From Procambarus clarkii (taxonomy: Eukaryota; Arthropoda; Malacostraca; Decapoda; Cambaridae): a stretch of DNA of 64,000 nucleotides. Location: the NCBI RefSeq assembly GCF_040958095.1, contig NC_091175.1, positions 22,728,683 through 22,792,682 on the forward strand, given 5' to 3'. How positions within the stretch are numbered: the first letter of the stretch is position 1; each line of letters opens with the position of its first letter. Shown one piece after another: positions 9,400-20,564 of the stretch. Made by a program: the position numbers and the translations under genes. The notes beneath the pieces are model-generated. The model ran no database searches, was not told where the DNA came from, and saw only the letters and a list, made by a program, of their open reading frames with translations.

Positions 9400-12130
9400 A
9401 CCTGCTAGGATGCTGGAGGCTAGGGGGTGGCTGGGATGCTAGAGGCTAGGGGGTAGCTGGGATGCTGGAGGCTAGGGGGTGGCTGGGATGCTGGAGGCTA
9501 GGGGGTAGCTGGGATGCTGGAGGCTAGGGGGTAGCTGGGATGCTGGAGGCTAGGGGGTGGCTGGGATGCTGGAGGCTAGGGGGTAGCTGGGATGCTGGAG
9601 GCTAGAGGGTGGCTGGGATGCTGGAGGCTAGGGGGTAGCTGGGATGCTGGAGGCTAGGGGGTGGCTGGGATGCTGGAGGCTAGGGGGTAGCTGGGATGCT
9701 AGAGGCTAGGGTGGTAGCTGGGATGCTAGAGGCTAGGGGGTAGCTGGGATGCTAGAGGCTAGGGGGATGCTGGGATGCTGGAGGCTAGGGGGTAGCTGGG
9801 ATGCTGGAGGCTAGGGGGTGGCTGGGATGCTGGAGGCTAGGGGGTGGCTGGGATGCTGGAGGCTAGGGGGTAGCTGGGATGCTGGAGGCTAGGGGGTGGC
9901 TGGGATGCTGGAGGCTAGGGGGTAGCTGGGATGCTGGAGGCTAGGGGGTGGCTAGGATGCTGAAGGCTAGGGGGTAGCTGGGATGCTGGAGGCTAGGGGG
10001 TGGCTGGGATGCTGGAGGCTAGGGGGTAGCTGGGATGCTGGAGGCTAGAGGGTGGCTGGGATGCTGGAGGCTAGGGGGTAGCTGGGATGCTGGAGGCTAG
10101 GGGGTGGCTGGGATGCTGGAGGCTAGGGGGTGGCTGGGATGCTGGAGGCTAGGGGGTGGCTGGGATGCTGGAGGCTAGGGGGTAGCTGGGATGCTGGAGG
10201 CTAGGGGGGGTGGCTGGGATGCTGGAGGCTAGGGGATGGCTGGGATGCTGGAGGCTAGGGGGGGGGGTGGCTGGGATGCTGGAGGCTAGGGGGGGGTGGC
10301 TGGGATGCTGGAGGCTAGGGGGTAGCTGGGATGCTGGAGGCTAGGGGGTAGCTGGGATGCTGGAGGCTAGGGGGGTGGCTGGGATGCTGGAGGCTAGGGG
10401 GGGGGGTGGCTGGGATGCTGGAGGCTAGGGGGTAGCTGGGATGCTGGAGGCTAGGGGGTAGCTGGGATGCTGGAGGCTAGGGGGTGGCTGGGATGCTGGA
10501 GGCTAGGGGGTAGCTGGGATGCTGGATGCTAGGGGGTAGCTGGGATGCTGGAGGCTAGGGGGTGGCTGGGATGCTGGAGGCTAGGGGGTAGCTGGGATGC
10601 TGGAGGCTAGGGGTAGCTGGGATTCTGGAGGCTAGGGGGTGGCTGGGATGCTGGAGGCTAGGGGGTAGCTGGGATGCTGGAGGCTAGGGGGTAGCTGGGA
10701 TGCTGGAGGCTAGGGGGTGGCTGGGATGCTGGAGGCTAGGGGGTAGCTGGGATGCTGGAGGCTAAGGGGTGGCTGGGATGCTGGAGGCTAGGGGGTAGCT
10801 GGGATGCTGGAGGCTAGGGGGTAGCTGGGATGCTGGAGGCTAGGGGGGGTGGCTGGGATGCTGGAGGCTAGAGGGGGGGTGGCTGGGATGCTGGAGGCTA
10901 GGGGGTAGCTGGGATGCTGGAGGCTAGGGGGTGGCTGGGATGCTGGAGGCTAGGGGGTAGCTGGGATGCTGGAGACTAAGGGGTGGCTGGGATGCTGGAG
11001 GCTAGGGGTAGCTGGGATGCTGGAGGCTAGGGGGTAGCTGGGATGCTGGAGGCTAGGGGGTAGCTGGGATGCTGGAGGCTAGGGGGTAGCTGGGATGCTG
11101 GATGCTAGGGGGTGGCTGGGATGCTGGAGGCTAGGGGGTAGCTGGGATGCTGGAGGCTAGGGGGTAGCTGGGATGCTGGAGGCTAAGGGGTAGCTGGGAT
11201 GCTGGAGGCTAAGGGGTAGCTGGGATGCTGGAGGCTAAGGGGTAGCTGGGATGCTGGAGGCTAGGGGGGGGGGTGGCTGGGATGCTGGAGGCTAGGGGGG
11301 GTGGCTGGGATGCTGGAGGCTAGGGGGTAGCTGGGATGCTGGAGGCTAGGGGGTGGCTGGGATGCTGGAGGCTAGGGGGTAGCTGGGATGCTGGAGGCTA
11401 AGGGGTGGCTGGGATGCTGGAGGCTAGGGGGTAGCTGGGATGCTGGAGGCTAGGGGGTAGCTGGGATGCTGGAGGCTAGGGGGGGTGGCTGGGATGCTGG
11501 AGGCTAGGGGGGGGGTGGCTGGGATGCTGGAGTCTAGGGGGTAGCTGGGATGCTGGAGGCTAGGGGGTGGCTGGGATGCTGGAGGCTAGGGGGTAGCTGG
11601 GATGCTGGAGGCTAAGGGGTGGCTGGGATGCTGGAGGCTAGGGGTAGCTGGGATGCTGGAGGCTAGGGGGTAGCTGGGATGCTGGAGGCTAGGGGGTAGC
11701 TGGGATGCTGGAGGCTAGGGGGTAGCTGGGATGCTGGAGGCTAGGGGGTGGCTGGGATGCTGGAGGCTAGGGGGTAGCTGGGATGCTGGAGGCTAGGGGG
11801 TAGCTGGGATGCTGGAGGCTAAGGGGTAGCTGGGATGCTGGAGGCTAAGGGGTAGCTGGGATGCTGGAGGCTAAGGGGTAGCTGGGATGCTGGAGGCTAG
11901 GGGGGGGGGTGGCTGGGATGCTGGAGGCTAGGGGGGGGGGTGGCTGGGATGCTGGAGGCTCGGGGGTAGCTGGGATGCTGGAGGCTAGGGGGTAGCTGGG
12001 ATGCTGGAGGCTAGGGGGTAGCTGGGATGCTGGAGGCTAAGGGGTAGCTGGGATGCTGGAGGCTAAGGGGTAGCTGGGATGCTGGAGGCTAGGGGGTAGC
12101 TGGGATGCAAGAGGATAGGGGATGCTGGGG
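9400..12130. repeat. 26-bp G-rich minisatellite, about 100 copies
   Basis: Unit core GCTGGGATGCTGGAGGCTAG plus a variable G run (GGG to more than 9 G) and TA/TG. The G run changes length between copies (for example 9709, 10255, 11265, 11900), while the rest is conserved. A segment is duplicated with a 636-bp period: the CTAAGGGGTGGC variant at 10976 recurs at 11612, and a triplet of CTAAGGGGTAGC units at 11183 recurs at 11819. Confidence 0.95.
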
Positions 12131-12250
12131 TGGCGGTGCCCCTTGCGGCTGGCGGTTTGAGCCCAGATATCGTCCTTTCGCGGTCGTCTCATCCCAATCG
12201 CTTTAGTTACCACTTCCCATAACCCGTCTCACATTTCATCTCACCCTTCA
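12131..12250. other. spacer between arrays
   Basis: Short single-copy sequence between the G-rich array and the (CT)n tract. Nothing recognised. Confidence 0.5.
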
Positions 12251-12750
<500 letters not shown>

Positions 12751-13885
12751 TTCCCTGGTGATTGGTTAGTTGTGGCCAGCTTTCCCTGGTGATTGGTTGG
12801 TTTGTGGCCAGCTTTCCCTGGTGATTGGTTGGTTTGTGGCCAGCTTTCCCTGGTGATTGGTTAGTTGTGGCCAGCTTTCCCTGGTGATTGGTTAGTTGTG
12901 GCCAGCTTTCCCTGGTGATTGGTTAGTTGTGGCCAGCTTTCCCTGGTGATTGGTTAGTTGTGGCCAGCTTTCCCTGGTGATTGGTTAGTTGTGGCCAGCT
13001 TTCCCTGGTGATTGGTAAGTTGTGGCCAGCTTTCCCTGGTGATTGGTTGGTTTGTGTCCAGCCTTCTCTGGTGATTGGTTAGTTGTGTCCAGCCTTCCCT
13101 GGTGATTGGTTAGTTGTGGCCAGCTTTCCCTGGTGATTGGTTAGTTGTGGCCAGCTTTCCCTGGTGATTGGTTAGTTGTGGCCAGCTTTCCCTGGTGATT
13201 GGTTAGTTGTGGCCAGCTTTCCCTGGTGATTGGTTAGTTGTGGCCAGCTTTCCCTGGTGATTGGTTAGTTGTGGCCAGCTTTCCCTGGTGATTGGTAAGT
13301 TGTGGCCAGCTTTCCCTGGTGATTGGTTGGTTTGTGTCCAGCCTTCTCTGGTGATTGGTTAGTTGTGGCCAGTCTTCTCTGGTGATTGGTTAGTTGTGGC
13401 CAGCTTTCCCTGGTGATTGGTTGGTTTGTGGCCAGCTTTCCCTGGTGATTGGTTAGTTGTGGCCAGCCTTCCCTGGTGATTGGCTAGTTGTGGTCAGCTT
13501 TCCCTGGTGATTGGTTAGTTGTGGCCAGCCTTCTCTGGTGATTGTTTAGTTGTGGCCAATCTTCCCTGGTGATTGGTTAGTTGTGGCCAGCCTTCCCTGG
13601 TGATTGGTTAGTTGTGGCCAGCCTTCCCTGGTGATTGGTTAGTTGTGGCCAGCCTTCCCTGGTGATTGGTTAGTTGTGGCCAGCCTTCCCTGGTGATTGG
13701 TTAGTTGTGGCCAATCTTCCCTGGTGATTGGTTAGTTGTGGCCAGCTTTCCCTGGTGATTGGTTAGTTGTGGCCAGCCTTCCCTGGTGATTGGTTAGTTG
13801 TGGCCAGCCTTCCCTGGTGATTGGTTAGTTGTGGCCAGCCTTCCCTGGTGATTGGTTAGTTGTGGCCAATCTTCCCTGGTGATTG
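12751..13885. repeat. 31-bp minisatellite, about 36 copies
   Basis: Unit core TTTCCCTGGTGATTGGTTAG plus TTGTGGCCAGC, with CTTCCC/TTCTCT and GTTGGTT variants. It is related to the 27-bp array at 58770-62275, which shares CCCTGGTGATTG and TGTGGCCAGCC. Confidence 0.95.
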
Positions 13886-14434
13886 ACGACACACAATAGG
13901 GACCATAGGGACTTGAAGAGCCCTTTACCACCCACACTTGTCAAGTTTTGACAGCAATAAAGTGTTGTATGTGGCGGCTGCCCCCCCCCCCCCTGCATCT
14001 TACGGTCCACTTTATTGGGTAGTTGGGTCGTTACAAGCTGTTAGGATGAGGCGGTTTACATTAGCGTATTGTTGTGCTCCATACGCACTCCCTTGGGTTA
14101 ATATGTATACTGGTATATTCCCCTATGGGTTGTGGGGGTATACCAGTATACCTCAGCCCTTTGGCACCCATTCCCTTCCCCCACAACCTCAGCCTTTGGC
14201 ACCTGTGACTACAGTGCCATAAGAATGTCCAGCCCGTCCATGTCACCTGGCAAGTGCCATGAAGATAGATAAGCCGCCTAATAGATAAGATAGATAAGCG
14301 TCCGTATTACGGTGTTTTAATTCTCACTGAAGCATAGGAATTTTGACGGTCTAAAGTGTCAAAAATGACAGTGGACTAAGAGGATGGACAGTGAGCTTCC
14401 TATGATTGCCTAGTAGGGCCATTTATGTGTTCAG
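13886..14434. other. spacer, no gene seen
   Basis: Contains a C tract (13979-13993), a short imperfect palindrome around 14107-14155 (ATACTGGTATA..TATACCAGTAT), and the repeated phrase AGATAAGATAGATAAG near 14280. No convincing ORF. Confidence 0.55.
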
Positions 14435-14625
14435 TTACGAAAGCTGTACATCTTTGGTTAATCATGGCGGGTTTGTTTACATTTATTTGATCTGTTTATG
14501 AACACCGTAGCGCCACGAGGTTGTTTATGACAATAACAACCTTGCGTTGTAAAGTTTCCAAGCTCGTAAACTGTTTACTAAATGTAAATGAAGCCGCCAT
14601 GATTATGGAAAGATGGACATGTATA
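14435..14625. mobile_element. inverted-repeat (MITE-like) element
   Basis: The left part starts TTACGAAAGCTGTACATCTT and includes TTAATCATGGCGGG near 14457-14470. The right part (about 14573-14625) carries the reverse complement: ACATTTA../AAATGTAAATG and CCGCCATGATTATGG, then AAAGATGGACATGTAT. The terminus resembles that of the element at 23262-23392. No transposase. Confidence 0.55.
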
Positions 14626-14665
14626 GTCATCGTGTCAGCAAGGCGGACAGCCCGCCTGCTTTCAT
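14626..14665 (-). repeat. single inverted copy of the 40-bp satellite unit
   Basis: ATCGTGTCAGCAAGGCGGAC then AGCCCGCCTGCTTTCAT is the reverse complement of the unit making up the array at 20565-22220, with a few differences. It stands alone here, adjacent to the inverted-repeat element. Confidence 0.85.
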
Positions 14666-14828
14666 ACCTCTCATTGTATTTCCCACTTCTATACTTCACT
14701 TCACCTATGCCTCTCCTTCCTCTTTACTCCCCCCCCCCAAAAAAAAAAAAAAAAAAAAATATGGACAGGTTTCGTCTGTGGTTGTGTACCAAATCTACAC
14801 AGTAAAATAACAACATAGATGCGATAAA
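14666..14828. other. spacer with A tract and partial LINE duplication
   Basis: Poly-C/poly-A junction at 14731-14759. CCAAATCTACACAGTAAAAT at 14789-14808 duplicates the LINE segment at 14939-14958, suggesting template switching when the LINE fragment inserted. Confidence 0.6.
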
Positions 14829-15260
14829 GCACCTAAATTATTGGGATCGTCTCAAAGCTCTCCAAATGTACTCTCTAGAAAGGAGACGAGAGAGATACCA
14901 AATAATATACACGTGTAAAATACTGGAGGGACAGGTCCCAAATCTACACAGTAAAATAACAACGTACTGGAGTGAACGATATGAAAGAAAATTCAAGATT
15001 GAACCAGTGAAGAGCAGAGGTGTCATAGGCACAATCAGAGAACACTGTATAAACATCAGAGGTCCGCGGTTGTTCAACGTCCTCCCAGCGAGCATAAGAA
15101 ATATTGCAGGAACAACCGTGGACATCTTCAAGAGAAAACTGGACGGTTTTCTAAGAGAAGTGTCGGACCAACCAGGCTGTGGTGTAAATTGCTGGTTGTT
15201 GGAAGGTGATTCAAGGCTGTTAGTGAGCTATGGTGGGTACCAAATCGTCCGTTAATGATA
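14829..15260 (+). pseudogene. LINE-C ORF2 C-terminal fragment
   Basis: Encodes LNYWDRLKALQMYSLERRRE and onward through GPRLFNVLPASIRNI to FKRKLDGFLREVSDQPGCG, the stretch after the RT domain in this LINE group. It corresponds to LINE-A residues near 890-1010 and to the minus-strand copy at 50160-50455. It lacks endonuclease and catalytic RT motifs and is 5'-truncated. After DQPGCG the sequence departs from the usual tail. Confidence 0.85.
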
Positions 15261-15394
15261 CCTCTAGGTAAGTCTTTAAGTAAACTAGGCGTTAACAGGA
15301 AATATTGCCAGTTCTAAATATATATGAATGTGTAATATTAACAATTGTATAACTAGCTTCACAAAATTGTCACTTGCTTATCTAAACGAAGTAA

Positions 15395-15484
15395 ACCAAC
15401 AGCCTGGTGGACCAAACTCTCACAAGTCAAGCCTGGCCTCGGGCCGGGCTCAGGGAGTAGAAGAACTCCCAGAACCCTCTCCAA
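15395..15484 (+). mobile_element. LINE-C 3'-end fragment
   Basis: AACAGCCTGGTGGACCAAAC through GGGCCGGGCTCAGGGAGTAG and CAGAACCCTCTCC. It is followed at once by the 11-bp tandem tail. Insertion interrupted an older dispersed repeat whose two halves (15340-15390 and 15629-15700) match 51721-51850. Confidence 0.8.
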
Positions 15485-15628
15485 GTATGCTACAGGTATG
15501 CTACAGGTATGCTCCAAGTACGCTACAGGTATGCTACAGGTATGCTACAGGTATGCTCCAAGTACGCTCCAAGTACGCTCCAGGTGTGCTGCAGGTATGC
15601 TACAGGTATGCTCCAGGTATGCTCCAGT
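15485..15628. repeat. 11-bp tandem tail, ACAGGTATGCT
   Basis: About 13 units of ACAGGTATGCT/CCAAGTACGCT, an expansion of the LINE-C terminal GGTATGCT motif. Confidence 0.92.
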
Positions 15629-15940
15629 TAAGGTCCTGAACCCATTATATACCTCTGTAACCCTTTCCACCACTGCTCATGGGATGGGTATGGGGTGCAT
15701 AATAAGTGAACTAAACAACTGGTTAAGGTAGTGACTCGTTGACCGTTTAAAATAAATGCTCGTTTATCAGTTAAGACGGTCGTTTAATCGGCTGAGGATA
15801 TTGGACGTTTAACGAGCGACGTGAACTATCTGCCACAGTTCGATCTCCCGCCCCGCCGCCAATTGCCTCGTAAAAAGGGCCATTAACGGTTATGGGGGTT
15901 GGGGGGGGGGGTGGAGGGAAAGAAGTAGGAGGGAGTGAGA
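15629..15940. other. right half of a dispersed repeat, then single-copy DNA
   Basis: CTCTGTAACCCTTTCCACCA and GATGGGTATGGGG near 15651-15692 recur at about 51811-51850. The remainder (to a G tract near 15900) holds nothing recognised. Confidence 0.6.
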
Positions 15941-16140
15941 GACAGCGCGCGCGTGTGCGTGTTTACTCACCTAGTTGTGCTTGCAGGGGTTGAGCTCTGG
16001 CTCTTTGGTCCCGCCTCTCAACTGTCAATCAACTGGTACTCACCTAGTTGTACTCACCTAGTTGTGTTTGCTGGGGTTGAGCTCTGGCTCTTTGGTCCCG
16101 CCTCTCAACCGTCAATCAACAGGTGTACAGATTCCTGAGC

Positions 16141-18653
16141 CTATTGGGCTCTATCATATCTACACTTGAAACTGTGTATGGAGTCAGCCTCCACCACATC
16201 ACTGCCTAATGCATTCCATTTGTCAACCACTCTGACACTAAAAAAGTTCTTTCTAATATCTCTGTGGCTCATTTGGGCACTCAGTTTCCACCTGTGTCCC
16301 CTTGTGCGTGTGCCCCTTGTGTTAAATAGCCTGTCTTTATCTACCCTATCAATTCCCCGGAGGATCTTGAATGTGGTGATCATGTCCCCCTAACTCTTCT
16401 GTCTTCCAGCGAAGTGAGGTTTAATTCCCGAAGTCTCTCCTCGTAGTTCATACCTCTCAGCTCGGGTACTAGTCTGGTGGCAAACCTTTGAACCTTTTCC
16501 AGTTTAGTTTTATCCTTGACTAGATATGGACTCCATGCTGGGGCTGCATACTCCAGGATTGGCCTGAAATATGTGGTATACAAAGTTCTGAATGATTCTT
16601 TACACAAGTTTCTGAATGCCGTTCGTATGTTGGCCAGCCTGGCATATGCCGCTGATGTTATCCGCTTGATATGTGCTGCAGGAGACAGGTCTGGCGTGAT
16701 ATCAACCCCCAAGTCTTTTTCTTTCTCTGACTCCTGAAGAATTTCCTCTCCCAGATGATACCTTGTATCTGGCCTCCTGCTCCCTACACCTATCTTCATT
16801 ACATTACATTTGGTTGGGTTAAACTAACAACCATTTGTTCGACCATTCCTTCAGCTTGTCTAGGTCTTCTTGAAGCCTCAAACAGTCCTCTTCTGTCTTA
16901 ATCCTTCTCATAATTTTGGCATCGTCCGCAAACATTGAGAGAAATGAATCTATACTCTCGGGGAGATCATTTACATATATCAGAAACAAGATAGGACCGA
17001 GTACAGAGCCCTGTGGGACTCCACTGGTGACTTCACGCCAATCTGAGGTCTCACCCCTCACCGTAACTCTCTGCTTCCTATTGCTTAGGTACTCCCTTAT
17101 CCACTGGAGCACCTTACCAGCTACACCTGCCTGTCTCTCCAGCTTATGTACCAGCCTCTTATGCGGTACTGTGTCAAAGGCTTTCCGACAATCCAAGAAA
17201 ATGCAGTCCGCTCAACCCTCTCTTTCTTGCTTAATCTTTGTCACTTGATCGTAGAATTCTATTAAGCCAGTCAGGCAAGATTTACCCTCCCTGAACCCAT
17301 GTTGGCGATTTGTCACGAAGTCCCTTCTCTCCAGATGTGTTACCAGGTTTTTTCTCACGATCTTCTCCATCACCTTGCATGGTATACAAGTCAAGGACAC
17401 TGGCCTGTAGTTCAGTGTCTCTTGCCTGTCGCCCTTTTTGTATATTGGGACCACATTAGCCGTCTTCCATATTTCTGGTAGGTCTCCCGTCTCCAGTGAC
17501 CTACTATACACTATGGAGAGGGGCAAGCAAAGTGCCTCTGCACACTCTTTCAGTACCCAAGGGGAGCCGGTTGGCCGAGCGGACAGCACGCTGGACTTAT
17601 GATCCTGTGGTCCTGGGTTCGATCCCAGGCGCCGGCGAGAAACAATGGGCAGAGTTTCTTTCACCCTATGCCCCTGTTACCAAGCAGTAAAATAGGTACC
17701 TGGGTGTTAGTCAGCTGTCATGGGCTGCTTCCTGGGGGTGGAGGCTTGGTCGAGGACCGGGCCGTGGGGACACTAAAGCTCCAAAATCATCTCAAGATAA
17801 CCTCAAGATAACCCATGGTGAGATCCCGTCTGGACCAACAGCCTTTCTAACATCCAGATCCAGCATGTGTCTCTTGACCTCCTCTCTCGTAATTTCGAAC
17901 TCTTCCAAGGCCGCCTGGTTTACCTCCCTTTCTCCTAGCACAGTGACCTCACCTTGTTCTATTGTGAAGACCTCCTGGAACCTCTTGTTGAGTTCTTCAC
18001 ACACCTCTTTGTCATTCTCTGTATACCTGTCCTCGCCTGTTCTAAGTTTCATTACCTGTTCTTTCACTGTTGTTTTCCTTCTGATGTTACTGTGGAGTAG
18101 CTTTGGTTCGGTCTTGGCTTTGTTTGCTATATCATTTTCAAAACTTTTCTCTGCTTCTCTTCTCACCCTAACATACTCATTCCTGGTTCTCTGGTATCTC
18201 TCTCTGCTTTCTGGTGTTCTGTTATTCCGGAAGTTCCTCCACGCCTTTTTGTTCAGTTTCTTCGCTTCCATACATGCCCTATTATACCATGGATTCTTCT
18301 GTTGCTTCTCGGATTTTTCCCTTTGGGCCGGGATGAACCTGTTTACTGCCTCCTGACACTTTTGGGTAACATAGTCCATCATACCTTGTACAGACTTATC
18401 TCTGAGGTCTGTGTCCCAAGGTGTCTGTGTCACTTAGGAAACTTCTCATCTGTTCATATTTCCCCTTTCAGTATGCCAGCCTTTTGTTTCCTAGTTCTTT
18501 TTTGGGGGAGATAATTCCTAGCTCTACCAGGTACTCAAAGTTCAATACAGTGTGATCACTCATTACCAAGGGCGCTTCCATCTTAACTTCCCTTATATCC
18601 CATTCATTTAGGGTAAATATCAAATCAAGCATTGCTGGTTCATCTTCTCTCAT
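16141..18653 (-). pseudogene. LINE-B ORF2 remnant (EN end, linker, RT)
   Basis: Read on the minus strand: an EN end with EPAMLDLIFTLNEWD and SDHTVLNFEY (18653-18468); a linker with NPWYNRACMEAK (about 18300); RT with AVGPDGISPWV interrupted by the SINE; NYRPVSLTC, HGFREGKSC, DCRKAFDTVPH, SGVPQGSVLGP and FADDAK; then a C-terminal part with EYAAPAWSPYLV and GTRTRGHRWKL, ending FKCRYDRAQ. Frameshifts or stops near 16381, 16810, 17205 and 18450 disable it although the FADD box survives. Belongs to the APE-type, CR1/jockey-like LINEs by motif layout. Confidence 0.9.
17560..17810 (+). mobile_element. tRNA-SINE inserted in LINE-B
   Basis: The head resembles a tRNA: box A-like TTGGCCGAGCGG, box B GGTTCGATCCC, and T-arm CCTGG/CCAGG. 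The body has AGAGTTTCTTTCACCC, AGGTACCTGGG and GGGCTGCTTCCTGGGGG. The 3' end is GACACTAAAGC..CTCAAGATAACCTCAAGATA. It is flanked by ACCCA at 17555-17559 and 17811-17815, a target-site duplication. Removing it rejoins the LINE-B codons of DGISPWVLKE. Confidence 0.9.
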
Positions 18654-18661
18654 TCTTGTTG

Positions 18662-18960
18662 GTACACCAGGAACCTGGTGTACAGGTTCCTGAGCCTACT
18701 GGGCTCTATCATATCAAAATTTGAAACTGTGTATGGAGTCAGCCTCCACCACATCACTGCCTAATAATGCATTCCATTTACTAACTACTCTGACACTGAA
18801 AAAATTCTTTCTAACGTCTCTGTGGCTCATGTGGGTACTCAGTTTCCACCTGTGTCCCCTTGTTCGCGTACCGCCAGTGTTAATTAAAAAGTTTAACCTT
18901 ATCTACCGCGTCAATTCCTCTGAGAATTATATAGGTGGTGATCATGACTCCTTTTTCTGT
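18662..18960 (-). mobile_element. LINE-B 3'-end fragment
   Basis: Codes on the minus strand for RTRGHRWKLSTHMSHRDVRK and VEADSIHSF, the C-terminal end of LINE-B ORF2. Truncated at about 18960 beside TTTTTCAGTGTGTGTGT. Carries a small duplication (TAATAATGC) and no functional domain. Confidence 0.85.
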
Positions 18961-19411
18961 CTTTTTCAGTGTGTGTGTCATCATTGTGATGGGGTTGGGC
19001 TGAGGGAGGGAGGAAGAAATACGAGGTGTGGGTGTAGTTCCAGGACAGGTCACGATGACAACAACTACCCCTAGGGAGGTCATGTTGGGGTCACGCGATA
19101 AAACTATCGTCTCGTGAGGGGTCAAGTTGGGGTCAGCATCGAGGGTAAGATGGAAGCACGTCTGACCGGGGACACGTAAGGTCAGGGGTGGCTGGGAGGC
19201 GGGGTCAGGGGCAGCTGGGAGGCGGGGTCAAAGGCCAGATTGGAATTGGGGGTCAGAGGCAGCTGCGACATTGGATGAGGGGGAGGGTCGGGGGGGGGGA
19301 GGTAAGGCGTGGGGGGGAGGGGTGGAAGAAGAACATGACATTGCGCTTTGTTAAGAGTTGTCACCTGTCGGCTGGCGTGATGGTGTTATGTGTATATTGT
19401 CACCTCTTTTG

Positions 19412-19414
<3 letters not shown>
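18961..19414. other. G-rich spacer, no gene seen
   Basis: Contains degenerate repeats of AGGCGGGGTCA and CAGCTGGGAGGCGGGGTCA near 19190-19225, and GGGGTCA motifs throughout 19085-19255. No gene. Confidence 0.6.

Positions 19415-19504
<90 letters not shown>
19415..19504. repeat. (TG)n microsatellite at a LINE-B tail
   Basis: About 45 TG units running directly into TACTCACCTAG, the antisense LINE-B 3' terminus. Confidence 0.97.
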
Positions 19505-19508
<4 letters not shown>

Positions 19509-19855
19509 CACCTAGTTGTGCTTGCAGGGGTTGAGCTCTGGCTCTTTGGTCCCGCCTCTCAACTGTCAATCAACAGGTGTACAGGTTCCTGAGCCTATTG
19601 GGCTCTATCATATCTACACTTGAAACTGTGTATGGAGTCAGCCTCCACCACATCACTGCCTAATGCATTACATTTGTCAACTACTCTGACGCTGAAAAAA
19701 TTCTTTCTAACGTCTCTATGGCTCATTTGGGCACTCAATATCCACCTGTGTCCCCTTGTGCGTGTGCCCCTTGTGGTAAATAGTCTGTGTTTATCTACCC
19801 TATCAATTCCTCTTAGAATCTTGTATGTGGTGATCATGTCCCCTCTGTCCCATGT
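19505..19855 (-). mobile_element. LINE-B 3'-end fragment
   Basis: C-terminal coding end (MITTYKILRGIDRVDKHRLF through FKCRYDRAQ, 19837-19595) plus 3' UTR on the minus strand, truncated near 19855 beside a short (TG)n. An internal piece of the LINE-B family without catalytic domains. Confidence 0.88.
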
Positions 19856-19869
19856 GTGTGTGTGTGTGT

Positions 19870-20564
19870 TGGGGAGAATGGGACTGGGATAACATCTTCA
19901 CGTCGAGCCGGGTGGTGTGAGAAAGCCGGCCAATTGCCAGCTTAAACGAGCGGAACATTTACATTAGTTTTGCCTAAGCAGAAGCGTACTAACCCAAGCA
20001 CCCCACCTCACCTATCGAGGCCGAGACATAGAAAACGTCAGTATCACTGTGCCTTGATTTTGTACTAACACGTTACATGTGCTAACGACCTGGTTTATTG
20101 CGGTAGCGAAACTTAAGGATTATGTTGAATTACAGGATTTTAAACGGTTGTTATAGTGGGGTTGGCGGGGGAAGGAGGGGGTGGGGGGGTTGCTTGAAGG
20201 GGGAAGGGAGTCACGAGGCGGGGGGTGGGGGGGGGACACGAGGGGGGAAACCAGGTCGTGACTTCTCCAGGGGAATCTTGGGCGGGGTCTGACGCTTGGT
20301 GGATGAAAGCCAGAAAGAAACAGAGATGGAGAGGGGGGGGCAGGGGGGGGGGAGGAGGGGAGATGGGGGGCAGGGGGGGGGGAGGAGGGGAGATGGGGGG
20401 CAGGGGGGGGAGACGGGAGTAGGGGGAGATGGGGGAGATGGGGAGGGGGGGGAGATATCAGAGAGGTGGAGCGTAGGAGTGTGAGAATATTTTGAAAAAA
20501 AAAAAATTGGTAATGACTTTGACCTTAACAGAAGACAAAGGTCAGATGCCATCCATGTAAGACT
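19870..20564. other. spacer, G-rich in its right half
   Basis: 19870-20160 is ordinary single-copy sequence. 20160-20455 is very G-rich and includes two copies of a CAGGGGGGGGGAGGAGGGGA block (about 20341, 20371). An A tract lies at 20497-20508. No gene. Confidence 0.6.

Larger units (their letters stand above)
15962..18660 (-). mobile_element. LINE-B copy, decayed, 2.7 kb
   Basis: Minus-strand LINE whose 3' end on the + strand begins TACTCACCTAGTTGTGCTTG (15962, partly duplicated at 16034) beside a GC/GT-rich run. The copy reaches back into the endonuclease domain at about 18660, where it is cut by, or abuts, another LINE-B 3' end. A SINE interrupts it at 17560-17810. Confidence 0.9.
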
